A stretch of 64,000 nucleotides of DNA, taken from contig NZ_FLLQ01000001.1 in assembly GCF_900088415.1 (NCBI RefSeq), positions 248,001 to 312,000 on the forward strand. Direction: 5' to 3'. Source of the DNA: Vibrio mediterranei (GTDB taxonomy: Bacteria > Pseudomonadota > Gammaproteobacteria > Enterobacterales > Vibrionaceae). The position numbers and the translations under genes are program-made. The notes under the pieces are model-generated. The model saw nothing but the letters and a program-made list of their open reading frames with translations. It did not search any database and had not been told where the DNA came from. This document shows, one piece after another, positions 36,153 to 44,286 of the stretch (positions are counted from its first letter, which is position 1; the number at the start of each line of letters is the position of its first letter).

Positions 36153-36180
36153 AAAAAGGGCTCATATGAGCCCTTTGCAT
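36153..36180. terminator. Hairpin between RES toxin and reverse-strand small gene
   Basis: AAAGGGCTCAT and ATGAGCCCTTT form an 11-bp palindrome flanked by an A tract on the left. It can act for the reverse-strand genes (T5) and weakly for the toxin gene. Confidence 0.7.
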
Positions 36181-36198
36181 TAGATTGTCCTTGATGAT

Positions 36199-36384
36199 TT
36201 ACCGTTCGTCTTCATAAAAGGTGCGATGTTCAATCGCATAAGGGTCTTCATCAAGTCCTCTGTTTGATAGTCCTCTCAAATGTTCAAGTTGGTGTTCCAA
36301 CATATTTACGGCCTCGTAGTCGCCGTCTGAACAGGCAACATATATCTGTTGCTCGATGGCTTCAATGCTATCTTTAATGCTCAT
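36199..36384 (-). CDS. Small hydrophilic protein downstream of cti
   Basis: 61 residues (62 if the adjacent ATG at 36387 is used). AGGAGG at 36391-36396 is a very strong Shine-Dalgarno, with six bases to the ATG at 36384. The protein is acidic and mostly helical (SIKDSIEAIEQQIYVAC, YEAVNMLEHQLEHL) with one cysteine and no membrane segment. Its start lies 31 bases after the cti stop, so it is the second gene of a cti operon. No family recognised. Confidence 0.7.
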   Translation of the reverse strand: MSIKDSIEAIEQQIYVACSDGDYEAVNMLEHQLEHLRGLSNRGLDEDPYAIEHRTFYEDER

Positions 36385-36414
36385 CATACACCTCCTAAGA
36401 GTTCCGGAGAGCAC

Positions 36415-38772
36415 CTATCTGTTCTCAAATCGATTATAGTCCAAAAGACCAAATTCGATAGGCTGGGTGCGTTGGTAAAACTCATGAACGCGGTCGCTAA
36501 AACCCCAGAATTCATTGCTACTACGTCTAACTGCATAATTGTCTAGCAGTTTTATGTAACTCTGTTCATCCTGAATATTTTTAAGTTCGTTAACGAAATT
36601 TCTGATTTCGCGCTCTTTGAGAGTTAGGTACGCAGCAGGGTAGCTGCCGATCACTCCACGCACAAATGTGAGACTGTCATTCTTGTAATCGCGGTTGGCT
36701 TCTTCTGAAAATAAGCTCGAAATATTAATGTGAGCATTATTGTGCAGTAGCGTAAATAACTGTTCATTACCTGACTCGGTTTCTATCATAACCATAATGA
36801 TCTGTGGTACGGATTTAAGTCCTTCACCTGTGATGCTATCGATCTGCTGAAGCAAGGCTTCATTTTCTGCAGAAAGACCTGTGTTGACGATTTTAAATCG
36901 GTCATGCAGCACTGGCTCAAGTTTGGCTTCAATCTTGTCAAATAGCTCAGATTTGTAATCTGTGGTTAAGTAAAGCTCTTGAGTCGGTTGACTAAATGGT
37001 TTGATGTTTCGTTGTAAGAAAGCACTAAATTGCGGACTTTGGTCTTGATACCAACTACTGAATTCTTCATGTCTAACTGTATTTGGTAACAGAGCCAAAA
37101 AGTTACTTTCTCCTTCCATACGCAAGAAGTCCATAAACATACGAGTGATAAGTTGATGGCCAAAGTTCCCATAAACATCAAAGCCTGCGACGAGTAGGTA
37201 ATGAATACGCTCAAGCAGCGCATAGTCTAAGATCCATGCCGTTTTGGGTTTAGTACCAACTAGGCCTTGAACAACCGATGCACTGTCGAAATGTCTAAAG
37301 ACGGTTAGCGCAGCATTTGGGTTCTCGCCATCCCCGGTCCAAAGTACATCAGTTGTCAGATGCTTTCCACCCTTAAACCACGTGTTCATAAACTCAGATT
37401 TAGCCTCAAGGTATCGAGCCTGTTGATTCGAATACTTGACCCAGTTAGTGATTGGGACGGTATTGCTTTCTAGCTCACTAGGGAGCTTTAAGTTGTCAGC
37501 TTGATCTTGATAAAATTGGCTTACCGCAGGTATATCGGATTTCTCTGGATCTAAAAAGAACACCCAGAAACGATCGTTAATTACATTAAGCGCTAGCTGT
37601 CCGCGACAAACAGGCCCTTTGATATACGCCATAATAGTGTTTTGCGCGTTGTCTAACATAAAGCTAAAACGCGCTTTCACAGGTATGTCCTTGAAGGCCG
37701 TCATAGGGTTAGCTGCTATATTGATGTCGTAGCTTGGCAAGGCCTGAACGACATAATCCGGTTCAATAAACCATTCATACCATTGTTCCAATTTCTGATC
37801 GTTAAGTGCAAACGGCATATGGGTTTTATCAACAATGGTGCTTCGAACGGGAACAAGCCGATAGTAGACACGGTCCACGCCCGGTGCGTCATAAGGCCTT
37901 CTGGTGACGATACGTTTTAATGGTTCTCCTGGAGGAGTTGATGAACGAACAATGGTGAAAAATCGACGTTGAGACTCAATCTCTGAAAAATACAAGTGAG
38001 ACAAATACAAATGTTCATATATATAGCGAGCGGCAAGTTGGTTTTTGCGAGCACTTTTGTTTAATAATACTTCATACTTGTCGACCATCATTTGTTCTTC
38101 TGCATTCAGTGGAATAGGCGCGTTCATTTTTGCTCCCGCACTCAACCAAGCAATCAGCGTTTGATACTCCGATGGTTCCAAATTAGGCATGCCAAAAGGC
38201 ATTCCCCAGAGCGGATAATCTGATTCATAAGCGTCATATTCTTCAATGGTCGGGCAAACTTGAGTGCGATCAATAGAGAAATCAAAACCTTCAAGTTGTG
38301 CCGTTTCTGGAAGAGGATGTCTGGCTTTTTGAGTGATCATTCGAGAGACCAGTCCAGCGTCCAAGTTACCAGCTAATGTTTGTTGACGTTCGTTCAAAAC
38401 AGGAAAGAAACCGAGTTCTCGCCACTCAGAGGTATTTTGTGCGTCTTCAAACAATCGCGTTGGTTGAGATGCCGTTAAGCGAGTACCTTGATATACCATT
38501 TCTTTACTAGCACCTCGGTCGATTCCATCAACAGAGGATAATTTTAGCTGACAAGGTGCGTCATAGCACGCATGACATACAACACAGCGGTTATCGATGA
38601 TTGGTTTTACTTCAGTAAGAAAGTAATCCGCAGTGGGCGAGGTTGGGGTAACAGTTCTTTCTCGGACTTCTGGTTTCCCAAATAGCTGGTCATAGTTTAA
38701 GCCGGCGTAAGTGGCGCAACCAGAAAACACCAGTACAAGTAAATAAAGGACAATACTTTTCGTTTTCATCAT
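36415..38772 (-). CDS. cti: Fatty acid cis-trans isomerase
   Basis: 785 residues, the usual Cti size. A signal with VFSGC (Cys19) suggests export and possibly lipid attachment. A c-type heme motif CVVCH is at 63-67. The large C-terminal part (YYRLVPVRSTIVDKTHMPFALN and following) is specific to this family. Cti is a periplasmic heme enzyme that turns cis-unsaturated membrane acyl chains into trans ones, stiffening the membrane on contact with solvents, heat or osmotic stress. It is followed by a 61-residue gene with a strong ribosome-binding site. Confidence 0.9.
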   Translation of the reverse strand: MMKTKSIVLYLLVLVFSGCATYAGLNYDQLFGKPEVRERTVTPTSPTADYFLTEVKPIIDNRCVVCHACYDAPCQLKLSSVDGIDRGASKEMVYQGTRLTASQPTRLFEDAQNTSEWRELGFFPVLNERQQTLAGNLDAGLVSRMITQKARHPLPETAQLEGFDFSIDRTQVCPTIEEYDAYESDYPLWGMPFGMPNLEPSEYQTLIAWLSAGAKMNAPIPLNAEEQMMVDKYEVLLNKSARKNQLAARYIYEHLYLSHLYFSEIESQRRFFTIVRSSTPPGEPLKRIVTRRPYDAPGVDRVYYRLVPVRSTIVDKTHMPFALNDQKLEQWYEWFIEPDYVVQALPSYDINIAANPMTAFKDIPVKARFSFMLDNAQNTIMAYIKGPVCRGQLALNVINDRFWVFFLDPEKSDIPAVSQFYQDQADNLKLPSELESNTVPITNWVKYSNQQARYLEAKSEFMNTWFKGGKHLTTDVLWTGDGENPNAALTVFRHFDSASVVQGLVGTKPKTAWILDYALLERIHYLLVAGFDVYGNFGHQLITRMFMDFLRMEGESNFLALLPNTVRHEEFSSWYQDQSPQFSAFLQRNIKPFSQPTQELYLTTDYKSELFDKIEAKLEPVLHDRFKIVNTGLSAENEALLQQIDSITGEGLKSVPQIIMVMIETESGNEQLFTLLHNNAHINISSLFSEEANRDYKNDSLTFVRGVIGSYPAAYLTLKEREIRNFVNELKNIQDEQSYIKLLDNYAVRRSSNEFWGFSDRVHEFYQRTQPIEFGLLDYNRFENR

Positions 38773-38863
38773 TAGCTCTCAATGCTACGCAAATTGCGTT
38801 CAAATTCCTTGTTATGCATAGTGCTAATTTTTGTTAATAAATCAATATTTTTCCAACGTTTAA

Positions 38864-38895
38864 CAAAAAAAAGGCTCAACGGAACGTTGAGCCTT
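38864..38895 (-). terminator. OFA-transporter terminator
   Basis: AAGGCTCAACG and CGTTGAGCCTT form an 11-bp stem; on the reverse strand it runs into a long T tract. Confidence 0.88.
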
Positions 38896-38920
38896 GATGA
38901 AACAATATTAGATAGAGCTG

Positions 38921-40153
38921 TTAAGCCGCTGAAAGTTGCGTCGCTTTTTGCTCTGAAATTGGTTTAGTGATGAAAGACAGAACCACACAAACGCCCATCA
39001 TTGCCGCTGAAATAGTGTAGGCTAGGTTATAACCGCCGCCGTGAGTCATTGAGTAACCAACGATTGCTGCACCGATTGCACCGCCAATACCCCAAGAGGT
39101 GTAAAGTACGCCGTAATTAGTACCGTAGTTCTTAAGACCGTAATATTCCGCAGTTAGAGAAGGGAATACAGCTAGAAGCGTACCGTAACCAACTGCAGCA
39201 ACAGCGGTACCGATAATTAGCATGAATTCGCTAGTGAAAGTCGAAAACATCACCATGTTTACGCCTTGTAAGATAAACGCAAGCATCAGCGTACGAACGC
39301 CACCAATTTTATCCGATAGGATACCCGCTGCAATACGACCACCAGAGTTGAAAATAGCCAGTAATGAAGCTAGGTAAACAGCATTTGGTAAGTTAGCTTG
39401 AACACTTGCGATATTGGTGATGTTACCGATAATCATCAAGCCTGCTGCCGCTGCAAATGCATACATGATCCAAAGCGAGTAAAATTGAGGTGTTTTAAGC
39501 ATCGCTTTCCAGCTAATATCGGCAGCCTTTTTAACTTGAACCGGTGCTTTACCGGCTTTTACTTTTGGTTCTGCTGGAACGTAACCTGCTGGTGGGTTAT
39601 TGATAGTAGCAGCAAGTGGAACTGCAATGATTAAGACACCAACACCCAGAACCATAAACGCAGAACTGATCCCCATTTGTCCAATCAGAGATGAAGTCAA
39701 AGGCGCCAGATAAACCGCTGCTAAACCAAATCCAGCAGCGATTAAGCCATTAACCATACCTTTCTTAGAAGGGTGGAACCACTTCATAGCTGAAGGAGAC
39801 AGGCATGCATAGCCAAAACCGATACCTGCGCCAGTGATAACACCAAAGGTAATATTTAGCATTAGAACTGATTGAGCAAAGCTTGAAGCGATCATGCCTA
39901 AGCCAGTTAGTGCTGCACCTAGAATTAGGATGTTACGTGGACCCATACGGTCTTGAAGAATACCCGCAACTAAAAGACAGATCGAGAAGGTGATGGTTGC
40001 AATAGCATAAGGTGAAGATGCATCAGCAGCACTCCAGCCCCATTCGCTAACTAACGCTTTATTGAAGACACTCCAAGCATATAGGATGCCAAGACAAAGG
40101 TTGATACAGAATCCAGCAATTAGGATTCGCATAGCTTTATCAATCTTGCTCAT
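38921..40153 (-). CDS. OFA-family MFS transporter (oxalate/formate or lactate type)
   Basis: 410 residues with twelve predicted helices and a charged loop after helix 6 (about residues 190-215). The N-terminal GILYAWSVFNKAL and the cytoplasmic loop DRMGPRNILILGA, and GFGYACLSPSAMKWFHPSKKG between helices 4 and 5, are the OFA-family signatures. Members carry oxalate/formate, lactate or pyruvate; the substrate here is unknown. The upstream 500 bases carry several related palindromes, so expression is probably tightly controlled. Confidence 0.88.
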   Translation of the reverse strand: MSKIDKAMRILIAGFCINLCLGILYAWSVFNKALVSEWGWSAADASSPYAIATITFSICLLVAGILQDRMGPRNILILGAALTGLGMIASSFAQSVLMLNITFGVITGAGIGFGYACLSPSAMKWFHPSKKGMVNGLIAAGFGLAAVYLAPLTSSLIGQMGISSAFMVLGVGVLIIAVPLAATINNPPAGYVPAEPKVKAGKAPVQVKKAADISWKAMLKTPQFYSLWIMYAFAAAAGLMIIGNITNIASVQANLPNAVYLASLLAIFNSGGRIAAGILSDKIGGVRTLMLAFILQGVNMVMFSTFTSEFMLIIGTAVAAVGYGTLLAVFPSLTAEYYGLKNYGTNYGVLYTSWGIGGAIGAAIVGYSMTHGGGYNLAYTISAAMMGVCVVLSFITKPISEQKATQLSAA

Positions 40154-40274
40154 TTTGGTTCTCTGATATTTCGAACAATGTTCGGGGGTTAAAAATTCAA
40201 ATTAAGTTTGCGTTTATCAACATATGTCGCAAATGAGCGCGGATTATAACCAATAAAACTGTGATTGGAATCGA

Positions 40275-40298
40275 TTTATTTGAATTAGTTCAAATAAA
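40275..40298. promoter_or_regulatory. Palindromic operator candidate A
   Basis: TTTATTTGAA and TTCAAATAAA are perfect 10-bp arms around TTAG, about 122-145 bases upstream of the transporter start. Confidence 0.5.
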
Positions 40299-40376
40299 CT
40301 CACTCATGTAAAATTAGGTACACCTTTAGGTTAATTTTTTGTTTCATTGATTGTGTTTCCGGTTCTGTTCACAGAA

Positions 40377-40394
40377 ATTCAAATTAATTCGAAT
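40377..40394. promoter_or_regulatory. Palindromic operator candidate B
   Basis: ATTCAAATT followed by AATTCGAAT is an 18-bp palindrome with one mismatch pair, sharing its TTCAAAT core with candidate A. Confidence 0.4.
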
Positions 40395-40655
40395 ACGCTT
40401 TTATGTAATTTAATTGTTAACCAGGTTACCATTGGCATAGGTAAAATACGTAACATACTGTAAATAAAGGCGACCAAGGGTAAGTTGTGTTATCTATTTG
40501 TTACAGCAAAAATAGCGTCGATTTAAATAAAGAAATTGCGTAAAAAACGTGCTTGAATTTCGATAAAATAACGCAGACAATACATGTAAAATGAGTTTGC
40601 ATATTTGAAAAATGGATATTTCAAATACTATTTTTCTATTTTGTTGAGGTAGCTT

Positions 40656-41027
40656 ATGTTCATGACTAAGATTTTAATGTTGCTTGGTGTTTCACTTGGA
40701 GCAGGTTATGCGGCAGCTGATCACCTTCACTCATACCTTTTAGGCTTATCTATTGCTTCACTGGCAGTAGGGGCTTGTTACATGATTGCTTTTGCAAGTA
40801 CTAGGTTCCCTCAGTTTGCTATGGGCTTATTGTTGTTAGGTACAATGGCCAAATTGACCGTTACTGTAGTTGGTGTTGGTCTCAGTATCTCAAATGACCT
40901 GATTACATCTCCTATAGTTTTTGCACTTTCATACCTGTTCTACATTATTGCCGTAAGTTACTTGTGGTTTAGCTATAGAGATAGCATTACTCCAACGCCA
41001 AAAGTGATGAAGTCATCCTTGGCTTAA
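40656..41027 (+). CDS. Small integral membrane protein of unknown function
   Basis: 123 residues with a GAGGT site five bases upstream. Four hydrophobic helices are visible (about residues 4-21, 26-48, 54-77 and 84-107), then a short cytoplasmic tail. No conserved charged residue inside the helices suggests a transporter mechanism. The size and shape recall AtpI-like proteins but no motif supports that. It is monocistronic, followed by a strong terminator. Confidence 0.7.
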   Translation: MFMTKILMLLGVSLGAGYAAADHLHSYLLGLSIASLAVGACYMIAFASTRFPQFAMGLLLLGTMAKLTVTVVGVGLSISNDLITSPIVFALSYLFYIIAVSYLWFSYRDSITPTPKVMKSSLA

Positions 41028-41050
41028 AGATATCATTCAAGTTTTCTAAG

Positions 41051-41078
41051 AAAGGAAGGGGTTACCTTCCTTTTTTTG
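41051..41078 (+). terminator. Terminator after small membrane protein
   Basis: AAAGGAAGG and CCTTCCTTT form a 9-bp stem followed by a run of T residues. Confidence 0.88.
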
Positions 41079-41132
41079 TGCCTAAAAGACTATATAAAAT
41101 AGAGCGCATATTATCGTGTAAATCAATGTAAA

Positions 41133-41179
41133 GATGAAAATAATCACCATTAACGCAAGTGGAAATGATAGTAATTCGT
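41133..41179. promoter_or_regulatory. Candidate Fur boxes upstream of the heme receptor
   Basis: Two stretches resemble the 19-bp Fur consensus: 41133-41151 (13 of 19 matches) and 41161-41179 (12 of 19). They lie 60-107 bases before the receptor start. Each is moderate on its own. Confidence 0.4.
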
Positions 41180-41239
41180 ATTTATATTTGTAATAATTAA
41201 CATCCTTGATGTGATTCGAACAGATATAAAGAAGGAACT

Positions 41240-43273
41240 ATGAAACTTAAACTGTCGATTATCGCTAGCTCAGTGGTGCTAGCACTTTCTTCAAATGCTA
41301 TGGCAGAAGAGGATGTGTCCTCTCTAAATGAAGTGGTTGTAACGGGCTCTCGAGCGGAAAAAACGGATCAGGACAAAACTCGTTCTGTAGCTAAGGTGGA
41401 TTTGGAGAAGCTCGATGAAATCCAGCCCAACTCGGTAGCAGAAGCTATAAAATACGAACCCAACGTATCGATTGACGGAGCAAATGTACCAGGAAATCAA
41501 TCAATAAACATTCGAGGATTAAGTGGTAACAAGGTCCTTCAAATTATTGATGGCAACCGCCAAAACATGCAGTACGGACATCGACCTACTTACTTTTTAG
41601 ACCCTTCTCTTTTAGGTAGCGTCGAAGTTGTAAAGGGACCTATAAGTTCATTGTATGGCTCAGGAGCTATTGGTGGTGTAGTAGTACAAAATACGTTGAG
41701 TGCCGACGATATCCTTGAAGACGACGGTTTAGGTGGTCGTGTTAAAGTAGGTTATCAAGACAATGGAGATGTTTGGACTAACACTGCGGCTTTAGCTAAC
41801 AAAAAAGACAACATCGATTGGATTCTTGCAGGTAGTTATAAAGATAGTGGCTATATGAAGCAGGGGGATGGTTCAACGCTTTATGGAACAGAAGCGACTA
41901 ATAAAACAGGTCTAGCAAAGTTTAATTGGCAAATTAACCAAGCTCATAAACTCGGTTTCAATCTACGTTATGCGGATCTGGATGGACACCCGCCCGTAGT
42001 TGGCGATTCTAGTGGGCAGCTTAACGACCCTGATTCTTTAATTAGCCGTAGGACTAAAGATCAATCTTACGGCGTTGACTACAGCTTCAACCCTAACAAC
42101 GAATGGGTGAACCTAGAAGCATCTCTTTATAGAAATGACACCAAGATTACAGAGAACGATCCATCGATTAAAGGAGACGATATTTCTCAGTTAAATACTA
42201 CCGGCTTTAACATTACAAACCAGTCTGAATCTGGAAAATTGAAACTATTTACCGGTGTTGATGGATACTTAGACGACCTAGATGCACATCGCGCTGCTTC
42301 TGTCTCGGGAAGACCTGAATTACCAACAGATGCACAAACGTCTGTTATAGGAGCGTTTGGTTATATCAACTACCAAATCATTGAATCTGTAGTTGCTGAC
42401 ATTGGCGTACGTTACGACTCTTTTACATCGAAAGCGAAAGGGTACGATGACAACAATCAGTCTTCTTGGTCACCTTCTGTTGGCCTATTTTGGCAAGCCC
42501 AACAATGGATGGCATGGTCAGTACGTTACGATGAAGCATTTAGAGCTCCGGACACGTCAGAACTTTTTATGAGCGGAACGCATTTTGCTTACTACCCTGG
42601 CGGGCCCAGCAATATCTTTGTACCAAATCCAGAACTAAATCCAGAAAAGTCGCATAATATTGAATTGAAGGGCCAATTTAACTTTGAAAACGTGTTTGCG
42701 GATGACTCTTTAGACATAACGGCAGCAGCTTTCCAAAATAAAGTTAAAGACTTCATCAATCTAGATGTCGACATGACTCCAGCAGGAACTTGCAATCCTC
42801 CGGGCTCCTTTGAGGGTTGTGCTGGTACAAGTAAATCAAGCAATATAGATAACGCTGAGCTTACGGGGTATGAAGTCGCCGCTGACTATCGTTGGCAACA
42901 ACTATTAGTTGGTCTTTCTTACGGACAGACTCGTGGTAAAGATACCGATACTGATGAATGGATTACTAACATTCCGGCGGATAAATGGGTTGCACATTTA
43001 CAATATGGTCTTTGGAATATCGACACCAAAATCGGTACTAGGGCTACTTTCGTAAGTGCACAGGATCGAGTTCCAACAGGCTACACCGAGGGGCCATTTG
43101 ACTCTTACCAACTTGTTGACTTTTATGCATCTTGGGAACCTACAAGCAACCTCGAAGGGCTAAAGGTTGATTTATCTTTAATTAATGCCTTTGATGAAAA
43201 TTACAGAACAGCATGGACGCAAGTATATCAACCAGGTCGTTCTGTTCGCTTAAATGCTCAATATACATTTTAA
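41240..43273 (+). CDS. hutA: TonB-dependent heme/hemoglobin receptor
   Basis: 677 residues with a signal peptide (cut after AMA near 22), a TonB box (LNEVVVTGSR), a plug domain (~45-155, with VEVVKGPISSLYGSGAIGG) and a 22-strand barrel ending in aromatic YTF. FRAP in EAFRAPDTSELF and NPEL in VPNPELNPEKSHN match the motifs that flank the heme-binding histidine in hemoglobin receptors, with a histidine between them (GTHFAYY). It should import heme using TonB energy. Position next to a LysR gene matches my recollection of hutA in V. cholerae; HutR-type paralogues are an alternative. Confidence 0.82.
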   Translation: MKLKLSIIASSVVLALSSNAMAEEDVSSLNEVVVTGSRAEKTDQDKTRSVAKVDLEKLDEIQPNSVAEAIKYEPNVSIDGANVPGNQSINIRGLSGNKVLQIIDGNRQNMQYGHRPTYFLDPSLLGSVEVVKGPISSLYGSGAIGGVVVQNTLSADDILEDDGLGGRVKVGYQDNGDVWTNTAALANKKDNIDWILAGSYKDSGYMKQGDGSTLYGTEATNKTGLAKFNWQINQAHKLGFNLRYADLDGHPPVVGDSSGQLNDPDSLISRRTKDQSYGVDYSFNPNNEWVNLEASLYRNDTKITENDPSIKGDDISQLNTTGFNITNQSESGKLKLFTGVDGYLDDLDAHRAASVSGRPELPTDAQTSVIGAFGYINYQIIESVVADIGVRYDSFTSKAKGYDDNNQSSWSPSVGLFWQAQQWMAWSVRYDEAFRAPDTSELFMSGTHFAYYPGGPSNIFVPNPELNPEKSHNIELKGQFNFENVFADDSLDITAAAFQNKVKDFINLDVDMTPAGTCNPPGSFEGCAGTSKSSNIDNAELTGYEVAADYRWQQLLVGLSYGQTRGKDTDTDEWITNIPADKWVAHLQYGLWNIDTKIGTRATFVSAQDRVPTGYTEGPFDSYQLVDFYASWEPTSNLEGLKVDLSLINAFDENYRTAWTQVYQPGRSVRLNAQYTF

Positions 43274-43304
43274 TATGCTCAGATTTTAAAATGCTATAAC
43301 GTAG

Positions 43305-43337
43305 AAAAGCGGCTTCTAAATGAAGTCGCTTTTTTTA
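43305..43337 (+). terminator. Heme-receptor terminator
   Basis: AAAGCGGCTTC and GAAGTCGCTTT form a stem (one G-T pair) followed by seven T residues. Confidence 0.85.
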
Positions 43338-43389
43338 TTTGCTCTAGGTTGTATTATATATTTATCTGTTTCATTGATAAGGAAGTTAA

Positions 43390-44277
43390 GTGCATAACCC
43401 CATAACACTAGAGGCTCTTCATATTCTTGACGCGATTGAAAGAAGAGGGTCGTTTGCTGCAGCTGCATCAGAACTCGATAAAGCAACGTCATCCCTGAGC
43501 TATCAGATTCAAAAACTTGAACAAGATTTAGATATTATGATCTTTGATCGTTCGGGCCACAAAGCATCGTTAACGGATGCAGGGAAGCTAATTCTAGAGA
43601 GAGGACGAGTCATACTCCAAGCCACAGAGAATATGGTCAATGAGGCACGTTTACTCGCAAACGGCTGGGAGCTCGATCTTACTATTGCATATGACAGCAT
43701 TATTCCTGTTGGCAATTTTTTTGATTTAGTTGATAAACTTGGCATGGTCAGCAAAACCAGAATCAAACTAGAGGAAGAGGTGTTAGCGGGTTGTTGGGAG
43801 TCCTTAAATGAAGACCGTTGCGCTTTGTTGGTGTGCCCTCAACCTGAAGTAGTGCCTCAAGGGGTGAAAACACAAATACTCGGACCCATGTCGATGACCT
43901 GGGTCGCTGCAACGGATCATTATGTACATAAACGCAGTGGTGTGTTTGACAGTAGTGCTCGTGAAAAATATCGAGTTATTGCTATCGCCGATACTGCGAG
44001 AGAACAACCTGCATTAAGTGTAAATATCCTGGAGAAGCAACCTCGTCTTACCGTATCAAACTTAGTGACTAAAATAGATGCATTGGTAAAAGGGCTTGGG
44101 ATTGGGACCTTACCAACACAAGTAGCTGATACCTTGATCAAAGAAGGTAAGCTCAAACGAATCAAAGACACCGATGAAGCGACCATAGATATCGTTATGG
44201 CTTGGAAAAGAAACAATATTGGAGAGGCCAAGTCTTGGTGCATACGCCATTTAGCCAACACTTGGGATCTGCAATAA
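43390..44277 (+). CDS. LysR-family transcriptional regulator
   Basis: 295 residues starting at GTG with AAGGAAG upstream. The N-terminal winged helix (ITLEALHILDAIERRGSFAA, SSLSYQIQKLEQ) and a full effector domain (~90-290) are present, of normal length. It has the AllS/YhaJ-like N-terminus. Its target is unknown; the heme receptor upstream and on the same strand is separated by a terminator. It converges with pat. Confidence 0.87.
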   Translation: MHNPITLEALHILDAIERRGSFAAAASELDKATSSLSYQIQKLEQDLDIMIFDRSGHKASLTDAGKLILERGRVILQATENMVNEARLLANGWELDLTIAYDSIIPVGNFFDLVDKLGMVSKTRIKLEEEVLAGCWESLNEDRCALLVCPQPEVVPQGVKTQILGPMSMTWVAATDHYVHKRSGVFDSSAREKYRVIAIADTAREQPALSVNILEKQPRLTVSNLVTKIDALVKGLGIGTLPTQVADTLIKEGKLKRIKDTDEATIDIVMAWKRNNIGEAKSWCIRHLANTWDLQ

Positions 44278-44286
44278 TTGTTAAAG

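Larger units (their letters stand above)
40154..40655. other. Divergent regulatory region, OFA transporter / small membrane protein
   Basis: 502 AT-rich bases, no ORF. Notable are CGAAC/GTTCG at 40172-40184, an ATTCAAATT half-palindrome at 40195-40212, and two larger palindromes at 40275-40298 and 40377-40394. Confidence 0.55.
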
